From a virus, in the IMG/VR virus record IMGVR_UViG_3300008120_000101, positions 1 through 42,537 of that record: 42,537 nucleotides of DNA; one strand, 5' to 3'. Positions 24,532 through 32,861 of this stretch are shown here, in pieces (within the stretch, counting starts at the first letter, position 1; each line of letters starts with the position of its first letter). The position numbers and the translations under genes were made by a program. The notes under the pieces are model-generated. The model made no database searches and was not told where the DNA came from. It saw only the letters and a program-made list of their open reading frames with translations.

Positions 24532-24986
24532 TGTCATGGTATTCTAAAATTAGTAAAGATATTACTAATCTTCCTGACTGCATAGAATACTTTTATCAAG
24601 AACTTAACTCAGCTAAAGCCGAAGCTCGGATACATGGAAATGTTGAAAAGGCTTCGGCTTCTTTACCTGGAATTGTTGAACATCGCTTCAATCAACTTCA
24701 AGAAATTGAAGCAATTTTAGAGTACCTTAATATTGAATTAAGAAGAACACGCAGTAAAGTTTTTAAAAAGTATCTAGAAAATTATCAACGTGCATTGAGC
24801 AGTCGAGATGTTGAAAAATATGTCGATGGCGAAGCAGACGTAGTTGATATGGAGATAATTATTAACGAATTTGCCATGTTAAGAAATCAATGGCTTGGTA
24901 TTATTAAGTCTCTTGACATCAAACAATGGCAATTGAGCAATATAATTAAACTGAGAACCGCCGGATTAGAAGATATTACATTATAA
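24531..24986 (+). CDS. uvsY: recombination mediator UvsY-like
   Basis: A 151-residue, wholly helical protein. The pattern fits UvsY of marine T4-like phages: LEYLNIELRRTRSKVFKKYL, then NYQRALSSRDVEKYVDGEADV, then LRNQWLGIIKSLDIKQWQLS and a C-terminal LRTAGLEDITL. UvsY displaces gp32 and helps UvsX load on single-stranded DNA. Size equals T4 UvsY (137 residues) within a few residues. The position downstream of uvsX supports the call. Confidence 0.85.
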   Translation: MSWYSKISKDITNLPDCIEYFYQELNSAKAEARIHGNVEKASASLPGIVEHRFNQLQEIEAILEYLNIELRRTRSKVFKKYLENYQRALSSRDVEKYVDGEADVVDMEIIINEFAMLRNQWLGIIKSLDIKQWQLSNIIKLRTAGLEDITL

Positions 24987-26167
24987 TGTATATTGATACA
25001 CTTATTTCTCATTTAACTCGTTCCTTTGTTGCGGGAATGAATTCTTTTGACCTTAAACTTATGCTAAGTTTAGATGACCAACTTAAATTCGGTAACTATC
25101 TCACTGAAAAACAAGGAAAGCTGGCTGTTTCATTATTGAAAAAATATAAAATAAAATTAACACAGGCATTGTTAATTGATATTTCACCTTTTCTTGAAAA
25201 TCCTCAATTCAAATACCCTTTCCGAGTGATAAACTTGTCACAATCCATAAAAATTATCAGCGACCCGACCCATATAAAATTGATAAAGGTCGAATTTCCT
25301 TATGATGAAAAAATTGTAACAAAGTTTAGACAAGAAAAACCTAAATTTTTTCATTGCCAATGGAATGATAGCGAACGAGCATGGCTTTTTTCATTAGAAG
25401 AAGCCAGTGTACAGTTTTTAATGTTATTGCTACCAGAATATAACTTCACATGTGATGATGAATTTGTAAAATACATGAACCAAATTCAAAGTATTCAAAA
25501 AAACATCGAACATCATGTGCCCATGATCACTAAAAATGAGGAGAATTTTAATTTTATTAATGTTGTTGAACATTTTCCTAAAATTACATCGAGTGATCTG
25601 GTAGAATCATTGTTCATGGCACGAAAATTAGGTATCTATACGTGGGACGAGGCAATTGATAAAGAAATTAATTCAGACAATATTGATCCTGAAGTTAGAA
25701 CATTTTTAAAAACTAACCCCAGTGATGCATTTTCATTAATTTTAACCGAAAAACCAATAAATTCATTAAAAAATATTGTTAAACATTTACTACCATGTCT
25801 TGTTGTAATCTCTAATGGATCAGAATTAACAAAATTACAAAACACTATTGACTTTTTTCACGAACTGAATATAGATAATTCAGAAATGAGCGTACTTTTT
25901 CGACTTCCAACAGATGGAGGTAAAGATTTTAACGAATATGTACGAGATAACAAATTAAACTCTTCTGTGACTGAGAAAACAAAAATAATTTTTATTAGCG
26001 AACATATTCCTAAAACTATTTTAGAACCTAAGAAAATATTTAATTCTGTGTTAAACTATAATTTTTATACAGCACATTATAAAATGAAAGAATTTTTGCG
26101 TTTTCAACCTAATGTAATTAATATTTTAGAAACACACAATAGGAAACTAAATTTTGGCAACATGTAA
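24986..26167 (+). CDS. unknown protein with HARP-like segment, upstream of uvsW
   Basis: A 393-residue protein. Residues 1-60 are helical with the LTEKQGKLAVSLLKKYK segment often seen at the front of phage replication proteins. Residues about 100-150 (VEFPYDEKIVTKFRQEKP, then WNDSERAWLFSLEEAS) resemble the HARP-type domain of annealing helicases, where a strand, a helix and a W..R.W turn bind forked DNA. The rest has no motif I recognise and no Walker A. It starts at the uvsY stop (TAATG) and overlaps uvsW by 14 nt, so it probably works with UvsW. The HARP link is an inference. Confidence 0.6.
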   Translation: MYIDTLISHLTRSFVAGMNSFDLKLMLSLDDQLKFGNYLTEKQGKLAVSLLKKYKIKLTQALLIDISPFLENPQFKYPFRVINLSQSIKIISDPTHIKLIKVEFPYDEKIVTKFRQEKPKFFHCQWNDSERAWLFSLEEASVQFLMLLLPEYNFTCDDEFVKYMNQIQSIQKNIEHHVPMITKNEENFNFINVVEHFPKITSSDLVESLFMARKLGIYTWDEAIDKEINSDNIDPEVRTFLKTNPSDAFSLILTEKPINSLKNIVKHLLPCLVVISNGSELTKLQNTIDFFHELNIDNSEMSVLFRLPTDGGKDFNEYVRDNKLNSSVTEKTKIIFISEHIPKTILEPKKIFNSVLNYNFYTAHYKMKEFLRFQPNVINILETHNRKLNFGNM

Positions 26168-27611
26168 AGTTATAATTAAAGATGAAATTAATGTTAAGAT
26201 TGAAAATCTTGATCTTGACACTAGAAAAGCATTGGTTAAAAAGTTTAAGTACGAAGATCCCACTGCTCGCTATCGTCCTGCCTATAAATTAGGTCGATGG
26301 GACGGTACAATTTCATTTTTTGGGCTAGGAGGAACTACTTATCTTTCTATGCTTCAACAAGTTTTAGAATTTTTAGAAAGCAGAAATTATTACATTGAAC
26401 TTGAAGATCAACGTATTGCTACAGACCTAAAATTTACTGAAATTTTTGAAGATTTTTGGGGTGAAAAATGCTGGCCTAAAGGACATCGCTTTGAAGGCCA
26501 CCCTATTCGTCTACGCGATGATCAAGTCGAAGTTATTAATAAATTTTTAGAAAATCCTCAATGCCTACAAGAAATTGCTACTGGTTTTGGCAAAACCATT
26601 ACTACCGCAACTTTGGCAAAAATTTGCGAAAAATATGGAAAAACTGTAACTATTGTACCTAACAAAAGCCTTGTTGAACAAACAGAAGAAGACTTTGTTA
26701 ACTGCGGTTTGGACGTTGGTGTTTACTACGGTGATAGAAAAGACCTAACAAGAACTCACACTATTTGTACTTGGCAAAGTTTGAATATTTTAGACAAAAA
26801 ATCACATGATGACGAACTTGATGCCTTAAAATTAGCTGAATTTTTAGACGGAATTCGTTGCGTAATGGTTGACGAAGTCCATATGGCCAAGGCAGAAGTC
26901 CTCAAAAAAATCCTAACACAAAATTTATCTAACGCTCCTATTCGATGGGGACTTACTGGCACTATCCCTAAACAAGATTTTGAATATCAAGCACTACGAG
27001 CTAGTATCGGAGACGTTGTACATCGAGTTTCTGCTCACGAATTACAAGCCAAGGGCGTGTTGAGTAACTGCCATGTAAACATTGTACAAACTGCCGAATG
27101 GAAAGAATTTGGTAGCTATGCAGAAGAACTAAAATATTTGGTCACCGACTCAGAAAGAATGACTTATATTAGTCGTTTGATTAAACAAATTGCAAATTCT
27201 GGTAATACTTTAGTTCTAGTGGATAGAATTGAAAGTGGAAAATTTATGATAAACGAATTGCCAGACAGTGTGTTTATATCGGGCGAAGTGAAAACAAAAG
27301 ATAGAAAAGAAGAATACGATGAAATTAAAACTGCTACTAACAAGATTATTGTGGCGACTTACGGTGTGGCCGCTGTGGGTATTAATATTCCTCGTATTTT
27401 TAATCTGGTTCTTTTGGAACCCGGAAAGAGCTTTGTTAGAGTTATACAAAGCATTGGGAGAGGTATTAGAAAAGCAGAAGACAAAGATCATGTAGAAATA
27501 TGGGATATTACGGCAAGTACAAAATATGCCAAACGTCATTTAACTGAACGTAAAAAATACTACAAAGATGCAAAATATCCTTTTAGTATTGAAAAAACAA
27601 AGTATATATAA
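26154..27611 (+). CDS. uvsW: UvsW-like superfamily 2 helicase
   Basis: A 485-residue helicase. An N-terminal DNA-binding domain (1-110, with YKLGRWDGTISFF) is followed by motif I ATGFGKT (142-148), motif II DEVH (240-243), motif III LTGT (267-270), and motif VI QSIGRGIR near the C terminus. UvsW reverses stalled forks and unwinds R-loops to end origin-driven replication. The start is TTG: AGGAAA (26141-26146) lies 7 nt upstream, the N-terminal domain begins at once, and the gene overlaps its neighbour by 14 nt. Slightly shorter than T4 UvsW. Confidence 0.92.
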   Translation: MATCKVIIKDEINVKIENLDLDTRKALVKKFKYEDPTARYRPAYKLGRWDGTISFFGLGGTTYLSMLQQVLEFLESRNYYIELEDQRIATDLKFTEIFEDFWGEKCWPKGHRFEGHPIRLRDDQVEVINKFLENPQCLQEIATGFGKTITTATLAKICEKYGKTVTIVPNKSLVEQTEEDFVNCGLDVGVYYGDRKDLTRTHTICTWQSLNILDKKSHDDELDALKLAEFLDGIRCVMVDEVHMAKAEVLKKILTQNLSNAPIRWGLTGTIPKQDFEYQALRASIGDVVHRVSAHELQAKGVLSNCHVNIVQTAEWKEFGSYAEELKYLVTDSERMTYISRLIKQIANSGNTLVLVDRIESGKFMINELPDSVFISGEVKTKDRKEEYDEIKTATNKIIVATYGVAAVGINIPRIFNLVLLEPGKSFVRVIQSIGRGIRKAEDKDHVEIWDITASTKYAKRHLTERKKYYKDAKYPFSIEKTKYI

Positions 27612-27625
27612 TAAAATTAATAATC

Positions 27626-28129
27626 ATGCAAATACTCACATTAGAAAACAAAACATTTTTTTTAAACGATCTACCAGAAGAAGTAAATGACGATCTAAGA
27701 TTCGCGATACTAGATAATAGCGATAATCAAAATCCTGACTATTTTTTCATTCCCTTAATCTTTTTAGAAAGTTTTACAGGTCCAGCAGCTCAACTACAAA
27801 TCGGTCCTTACGAAATAATGATGCCTCTTGATTGGTGCACAGTTGTAGGAGATCCCGAAGGACCGGATATGGAAATTTTGCCATTGACTAGTCTTAACGA
27901 TAGAGGATTTAAAACATTTTGCTTTAACCCCTTATCAGGTTTTAGACCAGCATTTTTAGATATTGATATTATTGACGTTTATCAAGAAGTTAAATGGTAC
28001 TTTCCAAAAATGCGTTCGGGACAATTACTATGTACACCTTTACATTCTGGCGATAAACCACAATGTACTTACTTTGTTAAAGAAGTAAGCAGACAAAGTG
28101 AATTGCTAGATTACACTAAATGCTGGTAA
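27626..28129 (+). CDS. unknown conserved-looking phage protein
   Basis: A 167-residue acidic alpha/beta protein with no catalytic motif I can name. Distinct segments are IGPYEIMMPLDWCTVVGDPE, ILPLTSLNDRGFKTFCFNP and the C-terminal TYFVKEVSRQSELLDYTKCW. It has four Cys, not arranged as a zinc site. It lies 14 nt after uvsW and just before a gp62-like gene, so it belongs to the replication operon. Function unknown. Confidence 0.65.
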   Translation: MQILTLENKTFFLNDLPEEVNDDLRFAILDNSDNQNPDYFFIPLIFLESFTGPAAQLQIGPYEIMMPLDWCTVVGDPEGPDMEILPLTSLNDRGFKTFCFNPLSGFRPAFLDIDIIDVYQEVKWYFPKMRSGQLLCTPLHSGDKPQCTYFVKEVSRQSELLDYTKCW

Positions 28130-28132
28130 ATT

Positions 28133-28396
28133 ATGGGCCAACTTAAACCGGGCGCAACTTATATTTACGAAAAAGCAGATGGTATAACTTATGCTCGAGA
28201 AGCAGGTAGTCCATTGAACACACGGTTTGAGATTGGTAGAGATTACGATAGAACCCTTAGAGATGAATCAGAGCTTTGGGAAAAAATTATTATCGAAGGC
28301 AAAAATAATCCTGCTTTACAAAAAGCACTAGATAATGCTAAACTAATATATCATTTAAGTAAAAAACAAGAACCTCTTTTTTGGCATCCTGTATAA
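28133..28396 (+). CDS. unknown small protein
   Basis: An 87-residue protein with a beta N-terminal part (GATYIYEKADGITYARE), an Arg/Asp-rich turn (RFEIGRDYDRTLRDE) and a C-terminal helix. Only 3 nt separate it from the previous stop and 1 nt from the next ATG, so it is a tight operon member. No Shine-Dalgarno sequence. Family not recognised. Confidence 0.65.
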   Translation: MGQLKPGATYIYEKADGITYAREAGSPLNTRFEIGRDYDRTLRDESELWEKIIIEGKNNPALQKALDNAKLIYHLSKKQEPLFWHPV

Positions 28397-28397
28397 T

Positions 28398-28862
28398 ATG
28401 GCAACAGCAAAACTTGATATCAAACGCGAACTTCAGGCAGTAGATACAAAAAATTATAACTTTTATGATAATCTAACAGATGAAGAACGTAAGGCATTTA
28501 GTCCTTATATTCTCATGCGCTATACTTCAAACGTACAGGGCGATAAAGATATCCAAGAATGGTTTCTTGAAATGACTAATGAATGTGTTAATAAACATCA
28601 TTGGACTTTAAGCAAAAATCATAAACCTTTACTATGGAAACTATTTGCGTCTACTGGTGCAGGAATACCTACTTATCATCCTTATCTTGCAGCAGGAAAA
28701 AAAGAAAAAGCAAATAAAATTGAAAAACTACTTGTTGAAATTTATCCAAGTCGTAAATTAGAAGATATAAAATTGTTAGCTAGCATGATGTCTAAAGACG
28801 ATTGTAATGAGCTATTTGATAAAATGGGCTTTGATAAAAAACAAAGAAAAGAATACGAATGA
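28398..28862 (+). CDS. 62: probable clamp-loader small subunit, gp62-like
   Basis: A 154-residue helical protein. The order NFYDNLTDEERKAFSPYILMRY, then WFLEMTN, then the KNHKPLLWKLFAS segment and a C-terminal helical bundle follows the pattern of gp62 in marine T4-like phages. gp62 is the non-ATPase subunit that works with gp44 to load the sliding clamp gp45. gp44 and gp45 are not in the window, so the neighbours do not confirm the call. It overlaps the next gene by ATGA. Confidence 0.55.
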   Translation: MATAKLDIKRELQAVDTKNYNFYDNLTDEERKAFSPYILMRYTSNVQGDKDIQEWFLEMTNECVNKHHWTLSKNHKPLLWKLFASTGAGIPTYHPYLAAGKKEKANKIEKLLVEIYPSRKLEDIKLLASMMSKDDCNELFDKMGFDKKQRKEYE

Positions 28863-29074
28863 GATATTTTTCTTATAATGAATACAAAACTGAACCGGGT
28901 GTTGACGACTACGTTGCAACCGTGTCGGAAGAAGATATTAGAAAAGAATATTACCCTTATTGGTACGAAAAAATGTGTAAAAAATTCGGTCAAGAAACTG
29001 TAGATAGTAACTATTGTTTTGAAGATTGTCTAACAGATTGGGTTGTAGTACATTGGGCATGGGAAGTAAAATGA
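28859..29074 (+). CDS. small unknown acidic Tyr/Trp-rich protein
   Basis: A 71-residue protein rich in Tyr, Trp and acidic residues. YYPYWYEKMCKKFG and the C-terminal DWVVVHWAWEV are the striking parts, with three Cys. It is coupled by ATGA overlap at both ends. No function can be given. Confidence 0.65.
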   Translation: MRYFSYNEYKTEPGVDDYVATVSEEDIRKEYYPYWYEKMCKKFGQETVDSNYCFEDCLTDWVVVHWAWEVK

Positions 29075-29766
29075 TAGCACTAGTAGAACAACCTCATACT
29101 TGCATTCATTGCAAAAAGAAATTTATGCAAGAGAAAACTCTTGTGGCCCATATGTGTGAACGTAAACGTCGTGCTTTACAAAAAGATGAAAAACGTGTTC
29201 AGGCAGGTTTTATGGCCTATAATAGATTTTGGGAATTAACTCAGAATTCTAAAAAATCAAAGACCTATGACGAATTTGCTGATAGCAGTTACTATAACGC
29301 ATTTGTTAAATTTGGCAGTTTTATTAATAATGTAAATCCACTTTATCCTGATAAATTTATTGACTACGTTATCAAAAGCGGTGAAAAATTAGATAATTGG
29401 TGTAAGGATAAACTTTACGAAAAATATTTGTTCGAAATACTAAAAACTGAACCTGTTGAATCTGCTGTACAAAGAACTATTCAAACTATGATGGAATGGG
29501 CCGACGAACATAACGCAGAATTTGCACATTACTTTAATTACGTTAGTCTTAATAAAGCAGTATACGATATCTTAAACGGTCATATTAGCTGTTGGGTAAT
29601 ATTAAATAGCAAAGCTGGAAAAGACATGATTCAAAAAATGAATGACGAGCAAATATCTATGATTGCTCCGGCATTCGAAGCCAAGTATTGGTTTAAAAAA
29701 TTTAAAGAAACTCCTGCTGATGTTGCACTAGTAAAAGAAATTTGTAAAGAGATTGGGATAGAATGA
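29071..29766 (+). CDS. C2H2 zinc-finger phage protein
   Basis: A 231-residue protein. The ATG at 29071 (ATGA overlap) is preferred to an earlier TTG. Residues 9-31 form a near-classical zinc finger (CIHCKKKF, then LVAHMCERKRR), possibly CCHC. A basic stretch follows, then helical domains with FVKFGSFINNVN and MMEWADEHNAEFAHYF. It probably binds nucleic acid or a polymerase subunit; an early regulatory role would fit its place among replication genes, but this is inference. It overlaps the next gene by ATGA. Confidence 0.65.
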   Translation: MIALVEQPHTCIHCKKKFMQEKTLVAHMCERKRRALQKDEKRVQAGFMAYNRFWELTQNSKKSKTYDEFADSSYYNAFVKFGSFINNVNPLYPDKFIDYVIKSGEKLDNWCKDKLYEKYLFEILKTEPVESAVQRTIQTMMEWADEHNAEFAHYFNYVSLNKAVYDILNGHISCWVILNSKAGKDMIQKMNDEQISMIAPAFEAKYWFKKFKETPADVALVKEICKEIGIE

Positions 29767-30146
29767 TTGACATTAGAAACTTTCTAAAAGATCACTCAAT
29801 TAGAATTATTGATGATACTAAAAGAGCACATAGACATACTAGATTTAATACAGCTCTATTTCAATTTCCAGAAGATTATAATAAATTTCTAAAAGAAGAA
29901 ACACTCAGATTTGAGACAGAAAAACTATATACTCTAGAGATTGCCGAAAGTGAATTAGAACGCATTGCAAGATTTGAAGCCGAAGTTTATAATCATATGA
30001 ACGAACGCGGACATTACGGCATTTTTGATTCAATCATGCAGCAAAAAGAAGAAGAACGATATTTAAAAGATAAGTATCCAGCAGTAAAGAAAGCATATGA
30101 ACAATATAGTCTAATGCTTAAAATGGCAAAAAGTGGGGAACTATGA
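29763..30146 (+). CDS. unknown helical protein
   Basis: A 127-residue, Glu/Lys/Arg-rich, almost entirely helical protein, predicted to form a coiled coil through about 45-95 and again at the C terminus. It is coupled to both neighbours by ATGA overlaps. No motif recognised. Confidence 0.65.
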   Translation: MIDIRNFLKDHSIRIIDDTKRAHRHTRFNTALFQFPEDYNKFLKEETLRFETEKLYTLEIAESELERIARFEAEVYNHMNERGHYGIFDSIMQQKEEERYLKDKYPAVKKAYEQYSLMLKMAKSGEL

Positions 30147-30616
30147 TCGATGAAAAACTAAATTCTGCAAAAGGTAGAGATAGCTATGATTCTACTTCTA
30201 GTGGAAATTTAGTAGCATTCTTCAATAGAAATGTCACTCCTTATCCTACTGAGGCCGGAGGTCCTAAATTTGACCTAGTACCTGTAACTAAGCAAAAAGA
30301 TATAATGCTTAATGTTGCACGTCTATATGCACAACAAGAATATGATCGCATTATGGATCTCGTTAAGGTATTGCAAGGACAGGCTGAACAATTAAAAAGA
30401 AGATTAGAAATTACTGATGCAGTACATGCTGCCGAATATCAATTCCAAGTTTATCATGATCAATGCTATTGGCTAGCATTTGATAAAAGAAAACAAAAAA
30501 CCATTTTGTGTCATCACGGACCTAATGATTCTTTAGTAACTGAAGGATATGATTGGATAGCTAGAGTAAAATGGTTAGGTGACCATACTTGGATAGAAGT
30601 AGAGGACGATAAATGA
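30143..30616 (+). CDS. DUF2452 family protein
   Basis: A 157-residue protein. The segment from RDSYDSTSSGNLVAFFNRN through VTPYPTEAGGPKFDLVPV, then the helical ARLYAQQEYDRIMDL and the C-terminal WIARVKWLGDHTWIEVE, is the characteristic DUF2452 sequence found mostly in bacterial genomes. Its function is not known. It is complete here and unusually well kept, with ATGA overlaps at both ends, next to the cupin and ADP-heptose genes. Confidence 0.8.
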   Translation: MIDEKLNSAKGRDSYDSTSSGNLVAFFNRNVTPYPTEAGGPKFDLVPVTKQKDIMLNVARLYAQQEYDRIMDLVKVLQGQAEQLKRRLEITDAVHAAEYQFQVYHDQCYWLAFDKRKQKTILCHHGPNDSLVTEGYDWIARVKWLGDHTWIEVEDDK

Positions 30617-30969
30617 GATTGGAAGGATTTGTAGAAAAAGGATGGGGTCATGAACTCATTTGGGCTACCAATGACAAATATTGCGGTAAACTTTTAAAGT
30701 TCAATAAAGATGCGCGGTTCAGTATGCACTTTCACGCAGAAAAAGATGAAACTTGGTTTGTACTATCTGGCAAATTTCTTGTAAAATATATCGATACTAG
30801 AGATGCTACCGAACATCAAAAAGAATTAAATGTAAATGATACATGGAGGAATGAACCTCTATTCCCACATCAGATCTTTTGTTTAGAAGAAGGTACAATT
30901 ATAGAAGTTAGCACACCAGATAGTGTAAGTGATAATTATCGTGTAGCAAAAGGTGATAGTCAAAAATGA
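30613..30969 (+). CDS. cupin, sugar-isomerase-like
   Basis: A 118-residue single-domain cupin. The metal site is His39-x-His41 with Glu46 (MHFHAEKDE), and the start GFVEKGWGHELIW resembles mannose-6-phosphate isomerase type II cupins. It may isomerise or epimerise a sugar phosphate or nucleotide sugar. It is the first of four coupled genes leading to ADP-heptose (ATGA overlaps before and after), so it may replace a missing step or tailor the heptose. Confidence 0.75.
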   Translation: MRLEGFVEKGWGHELIWATNDKYCGKLLKFNKDARFSMHFHAEKDETWFVLSGKFLVKYIDTRDATEHQKELNVNDTWRNEPLFPHQIFCLEEGTIIEVSTPDSVSDNYRVAKGDSQK

Positions 30970-31739
30970 AAATATTAGTTACAGGTCATAAAGGATTTAT
31001 AGGACAGAATTTAACTGCTGCATTGAAAGATGATCACGAATTAACATTTTACGAATGGGGAGATCCTCCCCCAGAGTTTGAAGGTCTTGATTGGTGCATA
31101 CATCTCGGCGCATTAAGTTCCACTACTGAAAGAAATGTTGAAAAAGTTATGAGACAGAATCATGACTTTAGTTGTATTATATTAATATCTTGTCAATTGC
31201 ATGGTGTTAATTTACAATATTCTAGTAGTGCTAGTATATATGGTCAATTAAACGAATTTAGAGAAGATGGTCCAGTAGATCCTCGTAGTCCATATGCTTG
31301 GAGCAAATACCTATTTGACCGACATGTTACTACTCAAAATTTTGATAAAATAGTAGTTCAAGGTTTTAGATATTTTAATGTCTACGGTCCGCATGAAGAT
31401 CATAAAGGAGATCAAGCTAGTCCTTATCATAAATTTGAAAAACAGGCAAAAGAAACCGGTATAATTAAAATTTTTGAAAATTCTGATAAATTCTTTAGAG
31501 ATTTTGTTCCTGTTGAAACGGTGATAGATGTTCATAAAACATTTTTAAATGTTAAAGAAACTGGCATATGGAACGTAGGAACAGGTAAAATAAAATCTTT
31601 TGAAGAAGTGGCACAAGAAATAGCAAAAAAATATAACGCAACTATAGAGTATATTCCTATGCCCGAACATGTAAAAACTCAATATCAATCCTATACCAGA
31701 GCAGATGTTACTAAATTAAGAAAACACTATCAAATATGA
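30966..31739 (+). CDS. hldD: ADP-L-glycero-D-manno-heptose 6-epimerase, HldD-like
   Basis: A 257-residue extended short-chain dehydrogenase. The NAD motif GHKGFIG is at 7-13, HLGALSSTTE at 46-55, SSSASIYG at 86-93, catalytic Tyr110-x3-Lys114, and FRYFNVYGPHEDHKG at 134-148, the last specific to HldD. It converts ADP-D-glycero- to ADP-L-glycero-D-manno-heptose, the LPS inner-core donor. It is about 50 residues shorter than bacterial HldD, mainly between the first strand and the SSTTE motif. It overlaps both neighbours by ATGA in a tight operon. Confidence 0.88.
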   Translation: MKILVTGHKGFIGQNLTAALKDDHELTFYEWGDPPPEFEGLDWCIHLGALSSTTERNVEKVMRQNHDFSCIILISCQLHGVNLQYSSSASIYGQLNEFREDGPVDPRSPYAWSKYLFDRHVTTQNFDKIVVQGFRYFNVYGPHEDHKGDQASPYHKFEKQAKETGIIKIFENSDKFFRDFVPVETVIDVHKTFLNVKETGIWNVGTGKIKSFEEVAQEIAKKYNATIEYIPMPEHVKTQYQSYTRADVTKLRKHYQI

Positions 31740-32137
31740 AAAAAATAATTGTCAACGGAACATTTGATATTGTTCATGTTGGACATTTACGTCTTTTAGA
31801 ATATGCCAGGTCCTATCCTGATTCTTATATCTATGTGTTAATTGATAGTGATAATAGAATTAAAAAATTAAAAGGTCCAGAAAGACCGATAAACAACGAA
31901 TATGAAAGAGCTAGCTTATTAGCAGCATTGAGGTCTGTAGATAAAGTTGATATCTTTGATACAGATGATGAACTGAGAAATTATATAAAAAATTATGAAC
32001 CGGATCTAATGATCAAAGGCAGCGACTATATAGATAAACCAATTATAGGTTCAGAATTTTGTAAACAAATTATCTTTTATGATAGACTTAACAAATACTC
32101 AACTACACAAAAAATTCAAGATATTGTTAATAGGTGA
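31736..32137 (+). CDS. heptose-1-phosphate adenylyltransferase (HldE C-domain-like)
   Basis: A 133-residue nucleotidyltransferase with GTFDIVHVGH at 8-17 and MIKGSDY at 92-98, as in the C-terminal half of bacterial HldE (RfaE). It joins AMP to D-glycero-beta-D-manno-heptose-1-phosphate. In E. coli this domain is fused behind the kinase; here it is a separate gene placed before the kinase gene and overlapping it by 59 nt in another frame. Confidence 0.82.
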   Translation: MKKIIVNGTFDIVHVGHLRLLEYARSYPDSYIYVLIDSDNRIKKLKGPERPINNEYERASLLAALRSVDKVDIFDTDDELRNYIKNYEPDLMIKGSDYIDKPIIGSEFCKQIIFYDRLNKYSTTQKIQDIVNR

Positions 32138-32861
32138 TAGTTGCATAGATGAATACTATTACGGTACTTGTGATAGACTAAATCCCGAAGCACCTGTTCC
32201 TGTGTTAAAAATAACACATTGGAATTCAAAATATGGTATGGCAGCTAATGTTAAAGATAATCTCGAAGCATTTAACTGTGATGTTGATTTTATGACCGGC
32301 GGCAAAAAATCAATCAAACGTAGATATATCGATGAACGTAGTAAACAACATATTGTTCGAGTAGATGAAGATAAAATAAGCTCGCCATTTAATCCTAATT
32401 TTAAATCTTTAGCATTTGATCAGTATAATGCTATTGTTATCAGTGATTATAACAAAGGTTTTGTGACCTACGAAAATATAGCTGAAATTAGATTGCTATA
32501 TAAAGGACCAATTTTTATCGATAGTAAAAAATCAGATTTGAAAAAATTTGAAGGATGCTATGTAAAGGTTAATGAACAAGAAAGTAAAAGTTCCATATCA
32601 CATTGCGACAATCTGATAATAACATTAGGCGATAAGGGAGCTAAATTTAATAACCAAATATTCCCAACAGAAAAAGTAGAAATGGTAGACGTTTGCGGAG
32701 CAGGTGATACATTTTTGGCAGCACTGACTTACTTTTTCTTACTGACAAATGATATTAAAACTGCTATAATTTATGCAAACAAATGCTCGGCAATTTCCGT
32801 ACAACATCAAGGTGTTTATACTTTAACAACTCAAGATATAGAAACAATTAAAAATGCCTGA
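32079..32861 (+). CDS. heptose-7-phosphate kinase (HldE N-domain-like)
   Basis: A 260-residue PfkB-family kinase. IGDSCIDEYYYG (18-29), the HldE signature NPEAPVPVL (35-43) and the anion-hole/catalytic motif CGAGDTF (about 207-213) are present. It phosphorylates D-glycero-D-manno-heptose-7-phosphate to the 1,7-bisphosphate. It is shorter than the usual kinase domain (about 315 residues). The ATG at 32079 lies inside the adenylyltransferase gene (59 nt overlap); a start at TTG 32124 would leave the fold nearly intact, so the exact start is open. Confidence 0.82.
   Translation: MIDLTNTQLHKKFKILLIGDSCIDEYYYGTCDRLNPEAPVPVLKITHWNSKYGMAANVKDNLEAFNCDVDFMTGGKKSIKRRYIDERSKQHIVRVDEDKISSPFNPNFKSLAFDQYNAIVISDYNKGFVTYENIAEIRLLYKGPIFIDSKKSDLKKFEGCYVKVNEQESKSSISHCDNLIITLGDKGAKFNNQIFPTEKVEMVDVCGAGDTFLAALTYFFLLTNDIKTAIIYANKCSAISVQHQGVYTLTTQDIETIKNA

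Noticed and set aside
29026-29070. TTG start for the zinc-finger gene
   Set aside because: The ATG at 29071 makes the ATGA overlap used throughout this operon and the earlier residues resemble no domain.
28398-30146. Late sigma factor gp55 or co-activator gp33 among the small genes
   Set aside because: None of the small proteins showed the helix patterns I would expect for gp55 or gp33; the zinc-finger protein is too different.
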